Shown here: in pieces, positions 1 to 7,705 of the stretch
Layout: the number at the start of each line of letters is the position of its first letter
Position numbering within the stretch: the first letter of the stretch is position 1
Assembly (NCBI GenBank): GCA_956465555.1
Contig: OY101126.1
Location: 1 to 40,000 of the forward strand
Direction: 5' to 3'
Length of the DNA: 40,000 bases
DNA from: Nitzschia sp. pyKryTriq1
Taxonomy: Eukaryota > Bacillariophyta > Bacillariophyceae > Bacillariales > Bacillariaceae
Program-made: the position numbers and the translations under genes
Notes under the pieces: generated by a model
What the model was told of the DNA's origin: nothing
What the model saw: only the letters and a program-made list of their open reading frames with translations
Database searches by the model: none

Positions 1-830
1 ACCCCAACCCCAACCCCAACCCCAACCCCAACCCCAACCCCAACCCCAACCCCAACCCCAACCCCAACCCCAACCCCAACCCCAACCCCAACCCCAACCC
101 CAACCCCAACCCCAACCCCAACCCCAACCCCAACCCCAACCCCAACCCCAACCCCAACCCCAACCCCAACCCCAACCCCAACCCCAACCCCAACCCCAAC
201 CCCAACCCCAACCCCAACCCCAACCCCAACCCCAACCCCAACCCCAACCCCAACCCCAACCCCAACCCCAACCCCAACCCCAACCCCAACCCCAACCCCA
301 ACCCCAACCCCAACCCCAACCCCAACCCCAACCCCAACCCCAACCCCAACCCCAACCCCAACCCCAACCCCAACCCCAACCCCAACCCCAACCCCAACCC
401 CAACCCCAACCCCAACCCCAACCCCAACCCCAACCCCAACCCCAACCCCAACCCCAACCCCAACCCCAACCCCAACCCCAACCCCAACCCCAACCCCAAC
501 CCCAACCCCAACCCCAACCCCAACCCCAACCCCAACCCCAACCCCAACCCCAACCCCAACCCCAACCCCAACCCCAACCCCAACCCCAACCCCAACCCCA
601 ACCCCAACCCCAACCCCAACCCCAACCCCAACCCCAACCCCAACCCCAACCCCAACCCCAACCCCAACCCCAACCCCAACCCCAACCCCAACCCCAACCC
701 CAACCCCAACCCCAACCCCAACCCCAACCCCAACCCCAACCCCAACCCCAACCCCAACCCCAACCCCAACCCCAACCCCAACCCCAACCCCAACCCCAAC
801 CCCAACCCCAACCCCAACCCTTAACCCCAA
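1..830. repeat. Telomere, (CCCCAA)n C-strand array
   Basis: About 136 uninterrupted copies of the 6-bp unit CCCCAA run from base 1 to 820, followed by one degenerate unit (CCCTTAACCCCAA) ending near 830. The C-rich strand reads 5' to 3' from the end, as expected at the left terminus of a linear chromosome; the G-strand is TTGGGG. The homogeneity points to telomerase addition rather than an old interstitial array. TTGGGG is best known from Tetrahymena, whereas TTAGGG is the unit usually reported for diatoms. Confidence 0.97.
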
Positions 831-1115
831 CGTAAGTTAACTTACCTAAGTACTTAGTTAACCTATTAAGTACTATTAACTATTAGTATTATTAATATTA
901 GTATTAGTATTAACATAACTTAACTTACTTAAGTACCTATTAACTTACCTAAGTACCTAGTTAACCTATTAAGTACTATTAACTAATAGTATTATTAATA
1001 TTAGTATTAGTATTAACATAACTTAACTTACTTAACTACCTATTAACCTATTAAGTACCTATTAACTAATAGTATTAGTAATATTAGTATTAGTATTAAC
1101 ATAAGTTAACTTACC
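831..1115. repeat. AT-rich subtelomeric tandem repeat
   Basis: Three degenerate copies of a roughly 80-105 bp unit follow the telomere. Each combines TTAACTTAC, CTAAGTAC, AACCTATTAAGTA and AGTATTAGTATTAACATAA blocks. The landmark TATTAACATA recurs at 908, 1011 and 1094, giving periods of 103 and 83 bp. The sequence is built from short TTAA, GTAC and TAGTATTA pieces and has no open reading frame of note. It is probably telomere-adjacent satellite DNA. Confidence 0.85.
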
Positions 1116-1130
1116 TACCTTGAAAAAAGT

Positions 1131-1389
1131 ACACACACAGACACACACACAGACACACACACAGACACACACACACAGACACACACACAGACACACACAC
1201 ACAGACACACACACAGACACACACACAGACACAGACACAGACACACACACAGACACACACACAGACACACACACAGACACACACACAGACACACACACAG
1301 ACACACACACAGACACACACACAGACACACACACAGACACACACACAGACACACACACAGACACACACACAGACACACACACTGACACA
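1131..1389. repeat. 12-bp minisatellite AGACACACACAC
   Basis: A CA-rich array with an AG every 12 bases for most of its length, with occasional 8-, 10- or 14-base spacings near 1160-1235. Because 12 is a multiple of 3 the array is open in several frames on both strands, which creates spurious Thr-His-Thr-Asp or Cys-Val-Ser-Val reading frames. I see no reason to call it coding. Confidence 0.9.
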
Positions 1390-1684
1390 AAAAAAGCAAA
1401 ATGCAAAATATATTGCCTCTCGAACCTCTGACCTCCCTGTTGAAATACATTATGACTACTAGTACTGATACCACTGTCACTATAATAATACTACTACAAC
1501 TACTATTCATACTGGTCTACGTTATTGTCATAGGCACTCCTCATCTAGTACGATGTGTACTGAACTAATGCTATTACGTCTTCTGCTACTACTGTTACTA
1601 GTAGTAGTGCTACTACTAGTGCTGTTACTAGTAGTACTGCTACTACTAGTACTACTAATAGTGTTACTACTACTACTTTTACTA

Positions 1685-1909
1685 CTTACTACTGACGAAT
1701 TTCTAGAGGAGAAATATTTTCCTGTAGCCACTAAGTCGACAAAAATAAACACAGTAATATTCGAACTGCTACTTCCAGCTACTAGCTGCCGGCACTCTTA
1801 CTGCTCTACTACCAGTAGTACTACTGGTACTGCTGCCGCTACTGTATTAGTTGTACTCCCACTACTAGTTGTACTGCTACTACTACTACCTATACTGCAA
1901 ATACTACTA
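1685..1909. repeat. 225-bp direct repeat, copy 1
   Basis: This segment is identical base for base to 2144-2368 (offset 459). It contains a non-triplet core around 1690-1790 followed by ACTACTAGT-type triplet sequence. Perfect identity over 225 bp implies a recent duplication or gene conversion in the subtelomere. Confidence 0.95.
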
Positions 1910-1940
1910 TACCTTGTTGCTAACTCACTAATCCTACTTA

Positions 1941-2001
1941 CCCTTGTTCCTAATCCCACTTGCCCTTGTTCCTAATTCCACTTGCCCATGTTCCTATTCC
2001 C
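1941..2001. repeat. 22-bp tandem repeat CCCTTGTTCCTAAT..CACTTG
   Basis: Two full copies (1941-1962 and 1963-1984) and a partial third (1985-2001) of a unit that begins CCC(T/A)TGTTCCTA and ends in CCACTTG. The array leads directly into the 65-bp repeat that ends in telomere-like CCCAACCCCAACCC. Confidence 0.8.
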
Positions 2002-2064
2002 ATTTTTCCATGTTTCCTTTTTCCAATTTCCGACTTCCGACTTCCAATTACCCAACCCCAACCC
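2000..2064. repeat. 65-bp direct repeat with telomere-like end, copy 1
   Basis: Identical to 2807-2871. It is pyrimidine-rich (TTTTTCCATGTTTCC, CGACTTCCGACTTCC) and terminates in CCCAACCCCAACCC, which matches the telomere unit. Such degenerate telomere-like blocks are common inside subtelomeres. Confidence 0.93.
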
Positions 2065-2143
2065 CGAACTTCAATGAGAGATCGAGGTTGTATATGCCTT
2101 GCCATGTCATCGATACAAAGTTCTTTCTGATGATGTCATCATT

Positions 2144-2368
2144 CTTACTACTGACGAATTTCTAGAGGAGAAATATTTTCCTGTAGCCACTAAGTCGACA
2201 AAAATAAACACAGTAATATTCGAACTGCTACTTCCAGCTACTAGCTGCCGGCACTCTTACTGCTCTACTACCAGTAGTACTACTGGTACTGCTGCCGCTA
2301 CTGTATTAGTTGTACTCCCACTACTAGTTGTACTGCTACTACTACTACCTATACTGCAAATACTACTA
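2144..2368. repeat. 225-bp direct repeat, copy 2
   Basis: Exact copy of 1685-1909. The flanks differ: copy 1 continues TACCTTGTTGC, copy 2 continues CTTGCGCTGGC, so the duplicated unit has sharp ends. Confidence 0.95.
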
Positions 2369-2394
2369 CTTGCGCTGGCTGTACTATAGTTATT

Positions 2395-2738
2395 CTACTT
2401 AGTTACTCCCAACATCATGGCGGTGATTGTGTTGTTGTTGGATACCTTTCCTTTGGAGGTACAGTGCCGGACTGCCGCTCCGTTCCATGTAATAACAACA
2501 CCATGCCTCAAACGGATCAACACTCCTTGTTTCCCGTAGGCTATTACATTTGGTAATACAAAGTACTTTTGAGCCATGTCCCCAATTGTCTCTTCCACCC
2601 ACATGCCGTAGGAGATCGATTTATCATTGATATCAAAGTGACTCGAGTTGTAAAAATCTCTAGTCACCATCATAGTTGACCCTGGGCTTTCGGTGCACGC
2701 CGGGCAGGAGGGCCGATTGGGAGTATTTTGTTGAGCAG
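2395..2738 (-). pseudogene. Exon-like remnant of an unidentified protein gene
   Basis: On the minus strand an acceptor-like ATATTTCAG is followed at 2738 by an open, compositionally normal frame of about 113 residues ending in TAG at 2395-2397. The peptide has ordinary amino-acid use (for example YGMWVEETIGDM, VIAYGKQGVLIRLRHGV, WNGAAVRHCTS), unlike the low-complexity frames around it. The only in-frame ATGs are internal (pair at 2668-2673). No upstream exon is visible: the next sequence upstream is the 65-bp subtelomeric repeat. I do not recognise the family with certainty. It is probably the 3' exon of a gene broken or captured by subtelomeric rearrangement. A complete short gene starting at 2673 is the alternative. 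Confidence 0.35.
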
Positions 2739-3352
2739 CTGAAATATTGCACGCCAATGTTTTCTCCGTTCTTTTTCGTCGGCAAGAGAGAGAGAGATCG
2801 CGTCCTCCATTTTTCCATGTTTCCTTTTTCCAATTTCCGACTTCCGACTTCCAATTACCCAACCCCAACCCTCATAGGGGAAGCGGGGGCGCAGAACCCG
2901 CCAGGAAACCGTGCCTCCCCCTACCAATCCGCTGGCCGCAACTCCAGTGCTGCTGGTACACTTTTAACGTAAAGGCTACTGAGGACCGCGTGTTTTAGAT
3001 ACTTTTTATACATGTACGTTGTTATTTATGCTCCGCGTGGTCGATTTTTCGGCAAATACATTAGGCGCATGCATGATGCATGATAAAAGAAAGATCAACA
3101 CGACAACGACCGACCGACCATGACGTCGCTGGTCGATCTTGTTTTGTTCCTCTATTTCGCGACGGACGCCATGACGATGACACACAATCGTCCCAAAAAT
3201 GTCAATCACCTCTCATGGCATCACGTACTCGTACAGAAGACCATAGGCATCATTCGAGTGCTCGACACACTACCGGCACTGACTGTACCAACTTTGATCC
3301 ATTCCACGCAACAGCAGCCGCAGTGCCTACGCACACGTCCTCGTCGACAACG
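2739..3352. other. Region between the gene remnant and the first intact gene
   Basis: Holds the second 65-bp repeat and unique sequence. The frame of the downstream gene stays open upstream to 3080, but the extra N-terminus (His/Thr/Ser-rich, no signal) looks like 5' untranslated sequence. No other gene is supported. Confidence 0.5.
2807..2871. repeat. 65-bp direct repeat with telomere-like end, copy 2
   Basis: Exact copy of 2000-2064, again ending in CCCAACCCCAACCC. Beyond 2871 the two copies diverge. Confidence 0.93.
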
Positions 3353-4084
3353 ATGAATCGCCGTTGGGTGCAGTTTATCTCGTTCACGAGCTTGCTTCTG
3401 ACGACGATGATGAGCCATGTGTATAGCTATTCTCTCGTTTTCAGAACGACAAATCATTTTCGGGTCAGAGATACATCGCACGTTTCCTCTAAAAGTACTA
3501 CAAAGTTCAATATGCTTGAGGGTGGAGTATCATACTTGCTTCCAAAGTACTCGTACGCGTCACCATCGTCGTCGGCGACGACTACGACGAATACAAGTCG
3601 TCGAAGAAGAATGGCGTCATCGGATTTTGACTTTCCATCCGCCATGCCCGAGAAACCTCAATTGACTATGGAACAAAGGATGGAGCAAAGTGCTGATGAT
3701 TTCATTGAACGAATGGATTCCGCACTTGGACCGGGCGTCGAAGCACCTCCCGAGCTCGAAACGCTACGACAACTTCGTGCTACTAAAGAGGACGCGACAC
3801 CCCAAGAATTGGCCCTCGTCATTTATCAACTAATGATTGAACGGGGTATGCGATACGATGAAGCACCGGAAACGGGCATTTTGACTCCGACCGAATTCAA
3901 TATTCCCGAAAACTTGGAGGTGAAGGAAGTCCAAGAAGAATTTGGGCATTTGTATCGCTACGGCATGATGTTGATGGATCGAGGATTGTTGACGGCCGAT
4001 CAAGTTAAAGAAACAGTATTGGAACGACTCATCAAACGAACGGGACTGTCGCCGGAAGAATTTGATACTTGGTTGGGGTACTAG
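3353..4084 (+). CDS. Unknown protein with N-terminal secretory or plastid targeting sequence
   Basis: A 243-residue single-exon frame. The ATG at 3353 is chosen because it places a basic N-terminus (MNRR) before a hydrophobic stretch (residues about 6-26), a plausible signal peptide ending near VYSYS with LVF after it. That resembles the ASA-F type cleavage site of diatom plastid precursors, with Leu at +1. An ATG at 3080 is in frame but adds an unstructured Ser/Thr/His-rich tail that would bury the signal. Residues 40-90 are Ser/Thr/Arg-rich and transit-peptide-like. The mature part (about 95-243) is acidic and predicted helical (MEQRMEQSADDFIERMDSAL; QELALVIYQLMIERGMRY; LMDRGLLTADQVKETVLERL). 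I recognise no enzyme family. The gene converges on its downstream neighbour with 269 bp between stops; the stop region reads TACTAGTAG. Plastid location is inferred only from the presequence. Confidence 0.75.
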   Translation: MNRRWVQFISFTSLLLTTMMSHVYSYSLVFRTTNHFRVRDTSHVSSKSTTKFNMLEGGVSYLLPKYSYASPSSSATTTTNTSRRRRMASSDFDFPSAMPEKPQLTMEQRMEQSADDFIERMDSALGPGVEAPPELETLRQLRATKEDATPQELALVIYQLMIERGMRYDEAPETGILTPTEFNIPENLEVKEVQEEFGHLYRYGMMLMDRGLLTADQVKETVLERLIKRTGLSPEEFDTWLGY

Positions 4085-4353
4085 TAGACCAGCGGATTTT
4101 ATTTGATCACTGGTGGTGTCAGACGAGGCGCAGTGTTGGTTGATGGAGTGCCGACTTGCCGAATCGTTCAATGTTATCTCAGACGATCAACGACTCGCTA
4201 GAAAATATTGATTTTGAGTTCATTATTAGTCATACTACTTTATGTTTCTAGTAGTCTGGTATAGAGCGGTGCGGATGGAGGGGTGATCCATAGTATTCCT
4301 ACTTACTACACGGCAGACCAAGGAGACGTAGATAATAGGTCAGCAATATTTAA

Positions 4354-6825
4354 CTAGTATGGTTCAAAGAGATGAAACGGAAAGGATTCCAGGATGGATT
4401 CGGAGAAACGCTTCCTAGTTTCCTCCGACAATGCCGGACGATAGGATTTCGGATCCAAAATCTTTTCCCAAGATTGTTCTGGCTGCTGTTGCTGTTGTTG
4501 CTGGTCGACATTTTCTTGATGCTGGTCGTGGTGGTCGTGGACGGAAGACAAATAGTCTTGGTATTTGAATTTGCCTTCAGTCTTTTTCGTTTTGGAGTTT
4601 GGTATTTGAAACCATAGAGTCGGAATGCCCATGGCATCGGCAACTACCAAACCATGAAGCGACGAAGACGCCACAAAATCGCATTTGTTGGTTTGAATGC
4701 TCTCCAAGACGTTCCTCCAAGGTTGATCGGGACGAATAGTAACCACTCCTTCACCAGGCAGCAGGGAATCATCGATCACCAGCATGTTTGAATTGACATC
4801 GTGGTAGTGGGGTATAAAGCAAAATTGCGGTGATGTGTTCTGCTTGGGTTGCGTCTCGCTACTTCGTTTCCCAAGAAACTCGTCAGGGAATAGAAATGGT
4901 ATTAAGAACCCTGGATCGCCGTGGCGGACTGGATCGGCATCCCTCAAAAAGCCTCTACTGCGTAGTAACGTCTCGCTTTTAGGACCCCGTACCAACCCGT
5001 GGATAGTCAGATTGGATAGTGTTTTCGTCTTTGGTTGACGTGCCAATTGAGCCGCATTGACTCCCGTACCCCAAATTCTATCCCCCGATTGAACCATATG
5101 AAAGACGCTCCCGACAGTCCAAAGACAAGTTCCAGGTGTCTTGTCGACTCTTCGATCGTAGACTGGTAGTTTCAAAGTTGTTGTTGCTGGACAGCCGAAT
5201 TTCTGCTCCAGAATGCGTTGGACAACTACAGGACCGAGCTCATCGCCAAAGTTCGCGCCGTTATTTCCTACGAAGTGACAAAGCGCCATGTTGGAGTCCT
5301 TGAACCGAACATTACAGGCCGATTGTTGTACCTGTTGTGGTTGTGGTTGTAATCGTTGCCGACGTTGTTTCTTTTGTTTGTATTGCCCGAGGCGATCGAT
5401 AAAGCGTGTCATGGAGGCATCAAAGTCCGAATCGCCATGCGTCTCCCAGGTAATGTTTTGATTCGTCGTCGGAAGATGTTCTCTGTAGATATTGTACAAT
5501 TCCTGATGCATCAAAAAGGGGAGCTGATACGCGACGATAATGGGTAGGCTTCCAGTCAACTTTTTCTTTTGTAGAAAGTATTCCATGTTTCGAAAGGGAG
5601 ACAATAGCGGAAGGATGCCGTCGCACTGCATAGATAATTCTTGAAAGAATGATTCGAACAACTCTGAACGACCGTCACCATTTCGTTGTTGCTTTTTTCG
5701 CTCTGCCAAGTACGATGAATGATTCTTGCTGGTTGAAAGCAAAGGATCCGATCCAAAATGGTGAATCATGACATCATTCGTCGTACGCTGTTCAAGGAAG
5801 CGTTCCAGAAGATCCGCACTCTTTCTTTTTCCGCTCCCAACTACGCACAAATTGATCATCATCGTCGCTGAGTGGTCATCGTCGTGATTGTCCGACGGTA
5901 TTCTTGTAGATATTGTCGTGTTGGTCTCTTTTATAATAGCACCCTTGGCGTCTGAATACGAGACGGCATCCTCCCGTATTGATGGTGGTGATGATGATGA
6001 AGCTGGCGGCGATGGCGTCGGCGGAAAGCGAGTCGGTAAAAAGTATTGCGAATGATGAGGGGACAACCACACAGCCCGAGGATGATGCTGAAACGCGTCG
6101 CAACTTTCATGAAAGATACATGTCGTCTTTATTTGCGTTGTCAAGACGTGTTCGAATGTCTTCCAGCAATAGCACGAAGCTTCAATCGTCGCGGCGTAGT
6201 AGTCACTGCTGGTCGTCGTTGTCGTGTGACTCCTCGTGCTTCCATAGACTCTTCCAAAGCGTCTCGCTACATGATCATGATCATCATCGTGGTGTTCCAC
6301 CAACGTATCTTGCAAGTGCTTCTGAAAGTAGTCGATCCATGATCCAGAGATGCCTCCCGTCGTGACAAAATAGTCAAAGACCAATGATGAAGTATTGCAG
6401 TGTTGGCGTTGTACTATTCCGAGATGGTCGTTTTCGGTCACATTCTGGCCCAGCCCCAAATATCGTAGAGGAATTTGAGCGGCGATAGATTCCAGAATTT
6501 CACTATGCGGTGCTTTGTCGTTGTCGAACCGTGTGTTTCGTACCGCAATTCGACAAGGCGGTAATGCTCGTACTAGAGATTCTGTTGTAATAGTAGTAGT
6601 CATGATGCTGCTCCTGCTTCTACTCCTGGATATTGATGATGCGGATAGAGAAAACAAATCGTCGCTTTCGCCATGGGGAGATGGTCGAACGACCAATGGC
6701 GCGAAACCAAGAATTTCTTCCAAAGGCGATGAGCCACCAAGAATTCTTGAGCTAGCGATGATACCGTACACTGACAGCACTCCTACCACGGCCAAGGTTG
6801 CTTTGATAAGCAAAACGGTCATCAT
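4354..6825 (-). CDS. Polysaccharide pyruvyl transferase-domain glycoprotein-type enzyme, Golgi type II
   Basis: A single-exon frame of 823 residues. The first ATG is at 6825-6823; the open frame reaches slightly further up only through a GTG. Residues 1-25 form a hydrophobic signal-anchor (MMTVLLIKATLAVVGVLSVY), suggesting a type II protein of the ER or Golgi. The C-terminal part (about 505-745) carries hallmarks of the polysaccharide pyruvyl transferase family (PF04230): an NFGDELGPVVVQRIL start, a VRGPKSE..L stretch, GDPGFLIP, and the SSSLHGLVVADAMGIPT motif. Known members transfer pyruvate ketals, or sugars, to glycans; the substrate here cannot be told. The long N-terminal half (26-500) holds conserved-looking patches (EASCYCWKTFEH, VWLSPHHSQYF, NLCVVGSGKRKSADLL) and may be a second glycosyltransferase-like domain. 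That is inference. The tail is His/Gln-rich. Divergent from the gene at 7706. Confidence 0.8.
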   Translation of the reverse strand: MMTVLLIKATLAVVGVLSVYGIIASSRILGGSSPLEEILGFAPLVVRPSPHGESDDLFSLSASSISRSRSRSSIMTTTITTESLVRALPPCRIAVRNTRFDNDKAPHSEILESIAAQIPLRYLGLGQNVTENDHLGIVQRQHCNTSSLVFDYFVTTGGISGSWIDYFQKHLQDTLVEHHDDDHDHVARRFGRVYGSTRSHTTTTTSSDYYAATIEASCYCWKTFEHVLTTQIKTTCIFHESCDAFQHHPRAVWLSPHHSQYFLPTRFPPTPSPPASSSSPPSIREDAVSYSDAKGAIIKETNTTISTRIPSDNHDDDHSATMMINLCVVGSGKRKSADLLERFLEQRTTNDVMIHHFGSDPLLSTSKNHSSYLAERKKQQRNGDGRSELFESFFQELSMQCDGILPLLSPFRNMEYFLQKKKLTGSLPIIVAYQLPFLMHQELYNIYREHLPTTNQNITWETHGDSDFDASMTRFIDRLGQYKQKKQRRQRLQPQPQQVQQSACNVRFKDSNMALCHFVGNNGANFGDELGPVVVQRILEQKFGCPATTTLKLPVYDRRVDKTPGTCLWTVGSVFHMVQSGDRIWGTGVNAAQLARQPKTKTLSNLTIHGLVRGPKSETLLRSRGFLRDADPVRHGDPGFLIPFLFPDEFLGKRSSETQPKQNTSPQFCFIPHYHDVNSNMLVIDDSLLPGEGVVTIRPDQPWRNVLESIQTNKCDFVASSSLHGLVVADAMGIPTLWFQIPNSKTKKTEGKFKYQDYLSSVHDHHDQHQENVDQQQQQQQPEQSWEKILDPKSYRPALSEETRKRFSESILESFPFHLFEPY

Positions 6826-7705
6826 AACCACCTTACTATTCTCTTATCTTATCGTTATGCTTCGATGACCTACGAGTATGACTGAATGGTCGGAGGTGAT
6901 GATGATTGATGACGATGTTGTTGTTGTTGTTGTTGTTGCTGCTGCTGTTATTATTTTGTTGTGTCCTTTTTGCGGGCCATTCATTCGATACTCTTCGGAG
7001 AATTCATTGGCATTCTTACTGTCATGCACCTAAGCCTGCAGTTCTTTTCGGACAATATCATCTGGGCATTATGATGAATGAAGGAGGGGAGAGCTCGCGT
7101 CCCTTTTTTACGATGTCCACCCCGCCCGCCCGCCCGCCTGCCCGTAAACGGAAAAGTTCGGTATCGACATGCTCACCCCTTTGTAGAAGTTTCTTTTCGG
7201 ACTACGTGCTTTTGTATCTATCTGAGTCAGGGGTTAGAGTCATTGTAGACACATTGGGACATCCCAAATTTGTCGAACCCCTCATCCGTTCAGAGAGGGA
7301 TCGCACACACAACATCATCACCATCATCATCTCAACGTTCTGTACGTGTAAACGTTATGCCCTTTTGCCTATTACCGGTATGATGAATGATCAATGTATT
7401 CTTCTTTCTCGAGGACGCATCATCAGTCTCGATGCTCTGTCGTGTATTGTTGTTATCGTATATTGATTTATTGCGTTGCAGAGTCCCTTTGTTGCAATAC
7501 ACACTCTACTCCGCTTTCCTTTGGAATACTTACTGATCGATCATTGTTGTGCTACTAGTTAGCAGTACTACTATTACTACTAGTAGAGAGCAACTGCGGC
7601 GACCAGAAGAATCAATCTGAAGAGTTGTCGTCGTCGACGTCGATCCGCATCGACTACGCACCACGTGTATTACTATTATTAGCACGATCCATCGTCATTA
7701 AAATT
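6826..7705. other. Divergent intergenic region, probable shared promoter
   Basis: 880 bp between the starts of two divergent genes. It contains a GTT/GCT triplet run (6917-6950), a short CCCGCC tandem (7122-7145) and CTAG palindromes at 7555-7588 (ACTACTAGTTAG, TACTACTAGTAG). The reading frame of the downstream gene is open from 7625 but only with TTG starts. No gene is supported here. Confidence 0.5.

Larger units (their letters stand above)
1390..2394. other. Subtelomeric low-complexity region without a gene
   Basis: Composed mainly of CTA/GTA triplet tracts with CTAG-centred palindromes (1580-1690, 1855-1910), the duplicated segments listed separately, and 22-bp tandem units. Open frames here encode poly-Leu or poly-Ser strings produced by the triplets. 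I find no supported coding region, tRNA or other RNA gene. Confidence 0.6.

Noticed and set aside
1-830. Ciliate origin of the contig because of the TTGGGG telomere
   Set aside because: Well-supported genes end in TAA or TAG and have no internal TAA/TAG read as Gln; introns and protein types fit a stramenopile.
1131-1389. CRISPR-like array
   Set aside because: The units are 12 bp of CA dinucleotides without unique spacers, in a eukaryotic subtelomere.
1062-1510. Overlapping open frames on both strands through the CA-rich array
   Set aside because: They exist only because the 12-bp unit is free of stops in several frames; the predicted peptides are pure Cys-Val or Thr-His repeats.
1553-2389. 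Poly-Leu and poly-Val frames in the subtelomere, one repeated in the 225-bp duplication
   Set aside because: Composition comes from CTA/GTA triplets, and the duplicated peptide follows from duplicated DNA. No start context, splice sites or homology support coding.
3080-3352. N-terminal extension of the gene at 3353 to the ATG at 3080
   Set aside because: The extension is Ser/Thr/His-rich with no structure and would place the signal peptide internally.
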